Assembly (NCBI GenBank): GCA_025355085.1
Contig: JANXLQ010000114.1
Span: 1 to 42,000, forward strand
Source of the DNA: Rhodopila sp.
GTDB taxonomy: Bacteria > Pseudomonadota > Alphaproteobacteria > Acetobacterales > Acetobacteraceae
Length of the DNA: 42,000 nucleotides
Reading direction: 5' to 3'
This document shows positions 22,343 to 30,599 of this stretch, piece after piece; the stretch's first letter is position 1; each line of letters begins with the position of its first letter. Below the pieces are notes generated by a model. The model made no database searches. It worked only from the letters and a program-made list of their open reading frames with translations, and was not told the origin of the DNA. A program made the position numbers and the translations under genes.

Positions 22343-22386
22343 TTGACGTTAGACGAAATGCTAATACAACGTTAAAAAAACGTCAA
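22343..22386. promoter_or_regulatory. Overlapping divergent promoter candidates with inverted repeat TTGACGTT-N28-AACGTCAA
   Basis: Plus strand TTGACG (22343-22348)-N16-TACAAC (22365-22370) toward mucR; minus strand TTGACG (22386-22381)-N17-TAGCAT toward the glgE operon. AT-rich island; central AACGTT at 22368-22373. Confidence 0.5.
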
Positions 22387-22416
22387 AGCTTCATTTTTGC
22401 ATAGGAACTGACACGA

Positions 22417-22926
22417 ATGTCTGGCCACACTCGATACCTGCTCGCACTGTCTGCCCAAATCGTTGCTGCGCATGCCCGTCATAACGAAGTCCACATGGAC
22501 GCAATAACTGATTCTATCCGGAACGTTTACAATACGTTGGCAGATATCAGTCCGGCCGGTTCGTGGACAGCGGCGCCCGCATCCCACATGCATTCCGGAC
22601 ATAATGGCCTTCAGCACGACCACGCCGAACACTCGCATCGCCCGGCCGACAACACATACGTACATCCCACCTATGGTCAGACGGTGTTCGGCGACCATCT
22701 GGTTTGCATGGAAGACGGGCTGAGCATGAAGATGCTCAAGCGTCATCTGCTGACGGTGCATAACATGACGCCGGACGAATACCGGGCGAAATGGGAATTG
22801 CCGGAAAGCTATCCGATGGTCGCCAGGGAATACGCGAAACTGCGCTCCAGCCTGGCATTGCAGAGCGGTCTTGGCCTGAAGCCCGATGACCGGTCGCCCA
22901 AGGGCCGCAAAGGCCGGATGGGCTAA
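22417..22926 (+). CDS. Ros/MucR family transcriptional regulator
   Basis: VCMEDGLSMKMLKRHLLTVHNMTPDEYRAKWELPESYPMVAREYAKLRSSLALQSGLGLK, the Ros/MucR zinc-finger core. Confidence 0.92.
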   Translation: MSGHTRYLLALSAQIVAAHARHNEVHMDAITDSIRNVYNTLADISPAGSWTAAPASHMHSGHNGLQHDHAEHSHRPADNTYVHPTYGQTVFGDHLVCMEDGLSMKMLKRHLLTVHNMTPDEYRAKWELPESYPMVAREYAKLRSSLALQSGLGLKPDDRSPKGRKGRMG

Positions 22927-23052
22927 AATCCGGCATCCAGGATGGGCTGAACCGCCTCGGTCCAGGCACCGCGGACCGGTGGCGAAACAGACGGGCGGTC
23001 GGGTACTAGGGCTGCCGGTTCGTCGCAGCAGCCATCGCCAATCGGGATTGTA

Positions 23053-23071
23053 CGGCAGCATCAAGCTGCCG
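23053..23071. terminator. Hairpin CGGCAGC-ATCAA-GCTGCCG
   Basis: Perfect 7-bp stem, 5-nt loop in the convergent mucR/TPP-enzyme gap. Confidence 0.4.
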
Positions 23072-23088
23072 GGCTTGGCCGGCGCCCT

Positions 23089-23140
23089 TGCCAGATGGGC
23101 GACGGCCGTATCGCGGCATACAGCCGCCGCCCATCTGGCA
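23089..23140. terminator. Long hairpin between convergent genes, 13-bp perfect outer stem
   Basis: TGCCAGATGGGCG (23089-23101) and CGCCCATCTGGCA (23128-23140), extendable inward after one mismatch; starts 10 nt after the stop codon at 23150 (minus strand). Confidence 0.55.
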
Positions 23141-23149
23141 GGCGTTCGT

Positions 23150-24910
23150 TCAACCGCGCTTCTTGGCCGGAGACACGCGATGCACCGGCGCGGCGACCCG
23201 TTTGGCCTTAGGTGCGGGTTTCGGTGGAGTCTTACCAGCCCGAAGATCGGCAATTGTTGCCCGCGTGGTGATCTGATCGGGGTTGGTGCGCAGCTCGATC
23301 AGTGCCGGCTTGCCGCTTTCGACCGCACGGCGGAAGGCGGGGCCGAATTCCTCGGTGGTGGTGACGACTTCGCCGTGGCCGCCGAACGCCTCGATGTATT
23401 TGCAGAAGTCGGGGTTGGTCAGCGCGGTGCCGGACACGCGCCAGGGGTAGGCTTTTTCCTGATGCATACGGATCGTGCCGTACATCTGGTTGTTAAACAC
23501 CATGATGATCGGGGCGACGCCGTGGTGAAAGGCGGTGGCGATCTCTTGCCCCGTCATCATGAAGCCGCCATCGCCGACCATGCCGACGACCATGCGATCC
23601 GGAAACGCGATCTTCGCACCGACTGCAGCCGGAACGCTGTAACCCATCGCGCCGTTGGTCGGCCCGATGTAGCGCTGGCCTTCCTTAAAGTTCAGGAATC
23701 GAGTCGCCCAACCCGCGAAATTGCCGGCGTCGGTGGTGACGATGGCATCCGGGGTCAGCATCGTTTCCAGTTCGCGCATCACCGTGCCGAGGTTCAAATT
23801 GCCCTCATAATTCGGCACGGCGCGCTGGGCTTCTCTTAATGACCGCAGTTCCTGCGTCCATTTGCCCCAAACCGGCTTCACCGGATCAAGGCCCGCCGCC
23901 GCGATGGCGAACGTATTCAGGTCGGACACAATCCCCAGGGCGGTGCGGAAAACCCGGCCGATATCGGCCCCGTCCGGTAGAACCTGAACGATCGGCGTAC
24001 TACCCGCCATATCCAGCAGTGTGTACCCTTGTGTCACTGCGTCACCGAGCCGGCTGCCGATGGCGAGGATAAGGTCGGCTTCTTGCAGCTTGCCGATCAA
24101 CCCCGGGTCCGATCCGACGCCCAAATCTCCGGCGAAATTATCCTGACTGCCGTCGTAGTGCGCCTGACGGCGGAACCCGACCGTCACCGGAACATTGTTT
24201 TCCAACAGGAATGTGTGCAACGCCGCGCGGCCGGCCTGCGTCCAGCAGGAGCCGCCAACGATGGCGATCGGCTTCTTCGCTTTGGTGAGTAAAGACCGCA
24301 TTTTCAGCATCGCCGCCGGATCGGGGAAGGCGGGGCTGACGTCGCCTCGGGGCAGGTCCGGGATTTGCACCTGGTCTTTCTGCATTTCCTCCGACAGCGC
24401 GATCACCACCGGGCCGGGGCGTCCGCGGGTCGCGACATCGACCGCATGGGCAACGACCTCGGGGATGCGTTTGGCGTGGTCGATTTGGGTGACCCATTTC
24501 GCCAGCGGGGCGAACATCTGGCGGTAATCGACTTCCTGGAAGGCGTCGCGGCCGGTGTCCATGTGGGGGATTTGCCCAACAAACAACAGCATCGGCGTGC
24601 TGTCCTGGAACGCGACATGGACCCCGATCGCGCCATGACAGGCACCCGGGCCGCGAGTCACCATCGCCGCCGCCGGCCGTCCGGTGAGTTTGCCGTAAGC
24701 GTCGGCCATATTGACCGCCCCAGCCTCAAACCGGCACGTCACAAGTTTGATTTTGCCGCCCTGGTCATAAAGACCGTCGAGCGTATCGAGGAAGCTTTCG
24801 CCCGGTACCTCAAACACATGGTCGATGCCTTGCGCGACGAGTGCGTCCGCGAGCACTTTTCCGCCGTGCCGCAAAACGGTCTGCGCTTTCCGCGCCTTGG
24901 TAAGGTCCAT
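23150..24910 (-). CDS. Thiamine pyrophosphate-dependent enzyme (acetolactate synthase-like large subunit family)
   Basis: GIDHVFEVPGESFLDTLDGLYD, MVTRGPGACHGAIGVH, VTTDAGNFAGWATRFL, MVVGMVGDGGFMMTGQEIATAFHHGVAPIIMVFNNQMYGTIRMHQE (GDG...NN TPP motif). ATG at 24910 preceded by GGGAGAAAACATCAG. Confidence 0.9.
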   Translation of the reverse strand: MDLTKARKAQTVLRHGGKVLADALVAQGIDHVFEVPGESFLDTLDGLYDQGGKIKLVTCRFEAGAVNMADAYGKLTGRPAAAMVTRGPGACHGAIGVHVAFQDSTPMLLFVGQIPHMDTGRDAFQEVDYRQMFAPLAKWVTQIDHAKRIPEVVAHAVDVATRGRPGPVVIALSEEMQKDQVQIPDLPRGDVSPAFPDPAAMLKMRSLLTKAKKPIAIVGGSCWTQAGRAALHTFLLENNVPVTVGFRRQAHYDGSQDNFAGDLGVGSDPGLIGKLQEADLILAIGSRLGDAVTQGYTLLDMAGSTPIVQVLPDGADIGRVFRTALGIVSDLNTFAIAAAGLDPVKPVWGKWTQELRSLREAQRAVPNYEGNLNLGTVMRELETMLTPDAIVTTDAGNFAGWATRFLNFKEGQRYIGPTNGAMGYSVPAAVGAKIAFPDRMVVGMVGDGGFMMTGQEIATAFHHGVAPIIMVFNNQMYGTIRMHQEKAYPWRVSGTALTNPDFCKYIEAFGGHGEVVTTTEEFGPAFRRAVESGKPALIELRTNPDQITTRATIADLRAGKTPPKPAPKAKRVAAPVHRVSPAKKRG

Positions 24911-24967
24911 CTGATGTTTTCTCCCGGTTGGTCTCGATTGCGGCAAGATAGGCGAGCGGCCCCGCCG

Positions 24968-25081
24968 CGTCACGCCCGCCTATCATCGTCACGCCCGCCT
25001 ATCATCGTCACGCCCGCCTATCGTCGTCACGCCCGCCTATCATCGTCACGCCCGCCTATCGTCGTCACGCCCGCCTATCAT
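24968..25081. repeat. Tandem repeat, six copies of 19 bp (CGTCACGCCCGCCTATCRT)
   Basis: Units start at 24968, 24987, 25006, 25025, 25044, 25063; only the ending alternates (CAT/CAT/CGT/CAT/CGT/CAT). Confidence 0.97.
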
Positions 25082-25085
25082 CGTC

Positions 25086-25107
25086 ATGGTGGGCGAAGGC
25101 CCACCAT
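25086..25107. repeat. REP-like palindrome ATGGTGGGC-GAAG-GCCCACCAT
   Basis: Perfect 9-bp stem, 4-nt loop, immediately after the 19-bp tandem array. Confidence 0.6.
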
Positions 25108-25272
25108 CCACGCCTTGCGGTGCCGGTTTCGGTGAAGTCGGCGGTGGAGGGCGCAACCGTCTCTGACATCGACATAATCGGCCCCGCTATCGCCCCCACC
25201 GCTCCTCGCGTTAACATGCTAACCGCAGGGGCGGGTTACGATGACCGCCGGTCCGGATACCAGGAGGCAACG

Positions 25273-25530
25273 ATGCGAGCGATCTTCGTGCAGATCAAAT
25301 GCGAGATGGGGCAGGCGTATCGCGTGGCGCGGGAGGCCGCCGACACAATCCCCGAAATGTCGGAGTTGTTCTCTACATCCGGGCAATACGATCTGCTGGG
25401 GAAATTCTATCTGGAGGCGGATCAGGACATTGGGCTATTCGTGACCGAGAAGGTCCAGACGTTGCCGGGGGTCAAGGACACCTACACGCTGATCGCGTTC
25501 AATGCGTTCGGTGGAGGTGGCGGGCGGTAG
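25273..25530 (+). CDS. Stand-alone Lrp/AsnC ligand-binding (RAM) domain protein
   Basis: MRAIFVQIKCEMGQAYRVAREAADTIPEMSELFSTSGQYDLLGKFYLEADQDIGLFVTEKVQTLPGVKDTYTLIAFNAF; RBS AGGAGG; no HTH region. Confidence 0.85.
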   Translation: MRAIFVQIKCEMGQAYRVAREAADTIPEMSELFSTSGQYDLLGKFYLEADQDIGLFVTEKVQTLPGVKDTYTLIAFNAFGGGGGR

Positions 25531-25688
25531 GCGGCAACGCCGTTGCGGCGACTTATTTTGGGCGAGACGGACCTTCGCACCGGATTATCGCACGCCTCAG
25601 ACCGCTGATTTTGACGAAGCACACTTCGCTGTGGAATTTTTGAATCGGCCACCTAAATCGATAACAGACTGCTGACAAGGACCTGTTA

Positions 25689-27005
25689 TCAGTCTGCTTG
25701 CAAACTGATCTCGGCCTTTGGTTCGGAACCAACGGCATCGCGGATATCCAGGCAGAACGCCGCGATCAGAGCTGAGATCAGGCCGAGTAGGGCAAGTCCA
25801 AACAAACCACCGGCGTAGCTGCCGGTAACATCCCGGATCACGCCAACATACCAGGGGCCGAAAAATCCGCCGAGGTTGCCGATGGAATTGATCCAGGCGA
25901 AAGAAGCGGCGGCTGCGCTGCCGGTCAGGAACATCGGCGGCATCGCCCAGAACGGGCCTTTCGAGCCATAAAAACCGATAGCCGCGATCGACATGCCGAC
26001 CAGCGCCCACCAGGTACCCATGGTCAATCCAGCGACAATCAGGCCAACCGTGGACACAACGCAGGCACCAAGCAGGTTCCAGCGGCGTTCCTTCATTCGG
26101 TCGGATATGCGGCCCCAGACAACCAGGCTGACACCGCCGCAAAGGTAGGGCAGCGTGGTCAGCCAACCGACAGTCATGTTGTTGGTGACACCTATCGACT
26201 TAATGATCTGTGGAATGAAGAACAACATGCCAAGACTGGCGGTAACAATACCAAAATAGTTTAGGGACAGCAAAAGAACCTTGGGGTCGAACATCCCCTG
26301 CAACACGCTGAACGTCCGAACGGCTTCCTTGGCCTGTCGTTCGGAATCCAGTTTGGCCTTAAGCCACGCTTTTTCCTCAACGGTCAGGAAACTGGCTTGC
26401 TCCGGCCGGTCGGTCATCACGAATAGCGTTGCAATGCCGAATAAGACGGTGGGAACAGCTTCGGCGATATACATGATCTGCCAGCCTCGCAGCCCGAACA
26501 GTCCGTCAAGACTAAGAAGGCCGGTGGAAATTGGCGCACCGCCGGCTACTGCCACGACAAATCCCGCCAGAATACCGGAGACGATGCGCGCGTGATGGTA
26601 GGCCGGGAACCAATAGGTAAAATACAACACCATCCCGGGGAAGAAACCAGCCTCGGCGACGCCCAGCAGAAAGCGAACGGCGGCGAAGCTGACCGGGCCG
26701 GTGACCAGCGCGGTCAATCCGGCGAGGATGCCCCAGGTGATCATGATCCGTGCGATCCAAAGGCGCGCGCCAACCTTTTCCATAATGATATTGCTGGGAA
26801 CCTCGAACAGGAAATAGCCCCAGTAGAATGTGCCGACCGCGAATCCGAAGGCTGTGGCGGACAGGCCGAGGTCGCCCCGCATGGTAAGGCCGGCAAATGT
26901 GACGTTGATTCGGTCGATATAGCAAAGACTATAGGTGATAAAGGCAAACGGAAGCAGCCTCAGGTAGATCTTCCGCATTGCGGATTTCTCGATTGCGTCA
27001 ACCAT
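25689..27005 (-). CDS. MFS transporter (anion:cation symporter-like)
   Basis: RKIYLRLLPFAFITYSLCYIDRINVTFAGLTM, GVAEAGFFPGMVLYFTYWFPAYHHARIVSGI, AWINSIGNLGGFFGPWYVGVIRDVTGSYAGGLFGLA. Start at 27005 preceded by a purine-rich RBS. Confidence 0.9.
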   Translation of the reverse strand: MVDAIEKSAMRKIYLRLLPFAFITYSLCYIDRINVTFAGLTMRGDLGLSATAFGFAVGTFYWGYFLFEVPSNIIMEKVGARLWIARIMITWGILAGLTALVTGPVSFAAVRFLLGVAEAGFFPGMVLYFTYWFPAYHHARIVSGILAGFVVAVAGGAPISTGLLSLDGLFGLRGWQIMYIAEAVPTVLFGIATLFVMTDRPEQASFLTVEEKAWLKAKLDSERQAKEAVRTFSVLQGMFDPKVLLLSLNYFGIVTASLGMLFFIPQIIKSIGVTNNMTVGWLTTLPYLCGGVSLVVWGRISDRMKERRWNLLGACVVSTVGLIVAGLTMGTWWALVGMSIAAIGFYGSKGPFWAMPPMFLTGSAAAASFAWINSIGNLGGFFGPWYVGVIRDVTGSYAGGLFGLALLGLISALIAAFCLDIRDAVGSEPKAEISLQAD

Positions 27006-27162
27006 GCCGCCCCCCTTTTGCTCCGGCCCCCCTTTTATGGAAGGTCGCGGAATACTCAAAAATCAAAACGTGTTCATCGATTCTATGTCTCGCTATGCTG
27101 ACGTTTTCCGCACGGTCAGGCAACTGAATTCAACAGCAGCGATATCGCTGACTGGTTGGATT

Positions 27163-27224
27163 GAACAGCCCGGGCTTAGTCGAACAGCCTGAACTTAGTC
27201 GGACAGCCCGGGCTTAGTCGAACA
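27163..27224. repeat. Tandem repeat, 3.3 copies of 19 bp (GAACAGCCCGGGCTTAGTC)
   Basis: Units at 27163, 27182 (variant GAACAGCCTGAACTTAGTC), 27201 (GGACAGCCCGGGCTTAGTC), then partial GAACA. Confidence 0.9.
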
Positions 27225-27317
27225 AATGCAGATCGGACAGATGATGGCCCCTTCCTTGAATGTAAATGGACGGCGTTGCGGGTTCGCCGTCATCCGTCGT
27301 GTCGTGCTTCCACACAA

Positions 27318-28460
27318 TCATCCTATCACCTTCTCGTCACGCAACGACCGCAGGCGTTCGGCATCATATCCCAGCAGCCTGCCCAAAACCTCGTCCGTAT
27401 GCTGGCCCGGGGTTGGCACCGGTCCCACCCGGCCCGGCGTATGCGACATTTTCACCGTCACGCCCGGCACATAAACCTCACCGGCAACCGGATCGTCCAT
27501 CTTCACCATCATCTCGCGCGCCCACATGTGCGGGTCTTTCACGACTTCGGGAATGGTCCGCACCGGCGCAACCGGCACACCGAGTTCAAGCAACGTCGTA
27601 ACAATTTCATCAACCGTCCGAGACGCGCACCACGCATCCAGCGCGGCTCGGCGCGCATCGGCGGCGGCGGGAACGATCGGGCTCGTATCGGCTCCGGGGC
27701 CTGAAACCAATGTCATCAGCCGCGTCGCCATCTCACGCCCCACAGCGGAAATCACCACATAGCCGTCCTTGGCGCGATAAGGGGGGCGGCCGGTCTCGCC
27801 GCCCTCCTCACCCGTCGAAAGATAGTAAGAGCTTGGAATCTCAACCATCGTCAGCGCGGAATCCAGCAGGCAGACATCCACCATTTGGCCCTCGCCGGTG
27901 CGGTCGCGATGCCGCAGCGCAGCCAGCGTGCCGATGGTCGCGTGCAGCGCGGTGTATCGATCGACGACCGAGGACGCGACGCCCAGGGGCTGCCCAACCG
28001 GCCTGCCGGTTAGGTCCATCAAACCACTCATGGCCTGACCCAAAGGGTCGAACGCCGGCCGTTCGGTGTAAGGACCGTATTGGCCGAAGCCCGAAACCGA
28101 CGTCAGGATGATGCCGCTGTTGATCGCCTTCAGCGATTCATAGCCAAACCCCATCGCCGCCATCGTGCCGGGGCGAAAGTTTTCCAGCACCACATCGGAT
28201 CGCCTGACCAGATCGGTGAAGATCGCCTTGCCCTCGGCGCTGCGCATGTCGAGGCAAATGCTTTTTTTGCCACGGTTATAGACGCTGAAATAGATACTTT
28301 GGCCCCGCACCATGGGCGGGTTTTTGCGCGTTTCCTCGCCGCCGATCCGCTCGATTTTGATCACCTCCGCGCCGAGGTCGGACAAGATCATGCCGCCGCG
28401 CGGCCCGGCCTGATAGCGGGCCAGTTCAAGCACGCGTATTCCGTCGAGACTGAGGGTCAT
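27318..28460 (-). CDS. CaiB/BaiF CoA-transferase family protein
   Basis: LDGIRVLELARYQAGPRGGMILSDLGAEVIKIERIGGEETRKNPP; YFSVYNRGKKSICLDMRSAEGKAIFTDLVRRSDVVLENFRPGTM; SSVVDRYTALHATIGTLAALRHRDRTGEGQ. Confidence 0.93.
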   Translation of the reverse strand: MTLSLDGIRVLELARYQAGPRGGMILSDLGAEVIKIERIGGEETRKNPPMVRGQSIYFSVYNRGKKSICLDMRSAEGKAIFTDLVRRSDVVLENFRPGTMAAMGFGYESLKAINSGIILTSVSGFGQYGPYTERPAFDPLGQAMSGLMDLTGRPVGQPLGVASSVVDRYTALHATIGTLAALRHRDRTGEGQMVDVCLLDSALTMVEIPSSYYLSTGEEGGETGRPPYRAKDGYVVISAVGREMATRLMTLVSGPGADTSPIVPAAADARRAALDAWCASRTVDEIVTTLLELGVPVAPVRTIPEVVKDPHMWAREMMVKMDDPVAGEVYVPGVTVKMSHTPGRVGPVPTPGQHTDEVLGRLLGYDAERLRSLRDEKVIG

Positions 28461-28709
28461 GGTTTCCTCCCGAGTTTGGGATCATGAAGAACCACCGGGC
28501 GGGTTGGCGCAAGCTTTCTCCGGGATCGCCGATGCGGCAACACGACGAACGCATCGGTCGCTCAAGAAATAAGATGGTCCATCGTGACCCTCCGACATTC
28601 GGGCCAAACCGAGCTTGTGCCTTTCGCGGCAGTAACCGATAGTTGGGCGATGCGGAGGGCATACGTGCTCGGTAAGCACAACTGATCTACTGTGATGGAG
28701 CCAAACACC

Positions 28710-29729
28710 ATGCAAGGATCGTTTCGGAAATATGCGCTCGCTGCGGTGCTGTCGCTGTTCGCCCTGGCCATGACGCCGCAGGTAAGGGCCGAAGCCAACC
28801 AGGTACGCATCGTCATGCCGTACGGGCTGGGCTACCTTCCCACGTATGTCGCGGTTGACCGTGGCCTGATAGAGAAGCACGCCAAAGCCGCCGGCCTGGG
28901 CGACATCAAGGTTACGCTGATGCACATGGCCAGCGGCCCGGCGAGCAGCGACCTTCTGCTGGCTGGCGACGCCGATCTGGCAATGGGGGGCTTCGGTCCC
29001 GCCTTCGTCTTGTGGGACAAGACCCGGGGCGCTGGCAAGGTGCGGGTCGTCACGCCATTATCCAGTTCGCCCATATTGCTTCTGACAAACGACCCGCGCA
29101 TTCACAGCATACGCGACTTCGGCCCCAACGATCGTATCGCCGTCAGCGCGATCAAGGTCACGGCCCAGGCACTGACCCTGCAAATGGCCGCAGCCAGGGA
29201 ATACGGTTGGGAAGAGCGGTTTCGGTTGGATCCGAATATGGTTTCGATGTCCAATCCGGACGGCTTGGCAATGCTGTTAAGCGGCGCCGGGCCAATACGG
29301 TCCCAGGCCGCGATAATTCCGTTCAGCGTCGAGGCGCTGGAGTCCGGAAAGGTTCATCAGGTGTTGAGTTCGGCAGACTATCTGGAGCACGGTTCCTCCA
29401 TCTCCGTCCTGTACGCCGGCGCCGGCTTCCACGACAACAATCCGAAGCTGTACGCCGCCACCGCCGCCGCGTTCGAAGAGGCGTTCGACTTCATCCATCG
29501 GCACCCCCGCGAATCAGCCGAACTCTACGTCGCGCGCGAACCGCAGAAGCACAATCTGGCCTGGATCGAAGCGATGATCGTCGATCCCCGGACGATCATC
29601 TATAGTTCCACCCCGCGCGGACTAAAAAAGCATGCCGACTTCATGTATGCCGCCGGCACGCTCAAGACCAAACCCGAGAAATGGCAAGATTTAGTGTGGG
29701 ACAACCTGTGGACCAAAGACGGCAGCTAG
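28710..29729 (+). CDS. ABC transporter substrate-binding protein (NitT/TauT-like)
   Basis: Signal peptide-like MQGSFRKYALAAVLSLFALAMTPQVRAEA; VRIVMPYGLGYLPTYVAVDRGLIEKHAKAAGLGDIKVTL. Confidence 0.82.
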   Translation: MQGSFRKYALAAVLSLFALAMTPQVRAEANQVRIVMPYGLGYLPTYVAVDRGLIEKHAKAAGLGDIKVTLMHMASGPASSDLLLAGDADLAMGGFGPAFVLWDKTRGAGKVRVVTPLSSSPILLLTNDPRIHSIRDFGPNDRIAVSAIKVTAQALTLQMAAAREYGWEERFRLDPNMVSMSNPDGLAMLLSGAGPIRSQAAIIPFSVEALESGKVHQVLSSADYLEHGSSISVLYAGAGFHDNNPKLYAATAAAFEEAFDFIHRHPRESAELYVAREPQKHNLAWIEAMIVDPRTIIYSSTPRGLKKHADFMYAAGTLKTKPEKWQDLVWDNLWTKDGS

Positions 29730-29740
29730 CCGCAACGATC

Positions 29741-30541
29741 TCAGCCCGCCGTCAAACCGCCATCGATAACAAGTTCGCTGCCGGTCACCCAGGATGCTTC
29801 GTCAGACGCGAGATACAGGCAGCCCATGGCGATATCGATGGGCTTGCCGAAACGACCCAGCGGCGTGGCTTCCATGCGCGCCTTGCCGCTCTCATTGCCC
29901 AGCAATCCCGGACGCGCCATCGGCGTATCGACAAATCCGGGATGGACCGAGTTCACCCGGATCTGGTCCTTGGCATACTGGATCGCCGCGGATTTGGAGA
30001 AGATGCGGACCGCGCCTTTTGAAGCATGATAGGCGGCGTTGGCGAACGACCCGACAATGCCGCAAATGGACGAGATATTGATCACCGAACCCCCACCGGC
30101 CCGTTGCATCGCCGGGATGACGCTCTTTGTGCCCAGGAACACGCCCGTCGCATTCACCGCCATGATGCGGTTCCAGTTCTCCAGTGTTTGTTCCGTCAGC
30201 GGCGTGCCGGCGATGTTGCCGGTTTGAACGGTCATTCCGGCGGGTCTGCCAGAGATGCCGGCAATGTTCCCCAACACGTTCACCTTACCGTATTTCCGTT
30301 CGGTATCGGCCACAATAAAGAGCCAGCGATCCTCATCGCAAACATCCAGCGTGTGGTATTCGGCAACACCGCCGGCATCGGTAATCTCCTGTGCCACTCC
30401 GTGCCCAAGTTCGTCTTGCAGGTCGCACAAGACGACGCTGGCACCGTGCGCGGCAAACAAGCGTGCCGTCTCGGCGCCAATGCCGGAAGCGCCGCCGGAA
30501 ATAATCGCCACTTTATCGAGAAGTCGTTTTCCAGGTTGCAT
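29741..30541 (-). CDS. SDR family oxidoreductase
   Basis: KVAIISGGASGIGAETARLFAAHGASVVLCDL; NIAG; SVINISSICGIVG; YHASKGAVR; VNSVHPGFVDTPM. ATG at 30541 preceded by GGAGGAAACAGAC. Confidence 0.93.
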   Translation of the reverse strand: MQPGKRLLDKVAIISGGASGIGAETARLFAAHGASVVLCDLQDELGHGVAQEITDAGGVAEYHTLDVCDEDRWLFIVADTERKYGKVNVLGNIAGISGRPAGMTVQTGNIAGTPLTEQTLENWNRIMAVNATGVFLGTKSVIPAMQRAGGGSVINISSICGIVGSFANAAYHASKGAVRIFSKSAAIQYAKDQIRVNSVHPGFVDTPMARPGLLGNESGKARMEATPLGRFGKPIDIAMGCLYLASDEASWVTGSELVIDGGLTAG

Positions 30542-30599
30542 GTCTGTTTCCTCCATGTTCGCGGGTTATGCTGCTCCGAATCCCGGGCCTACTCAACCG

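Noticed and set aside
24968-25081. Possible CRISPR array
   Set aside because: Units are directly contiguous with no spacers and no cas genes nearby; a simple tandem repeat.
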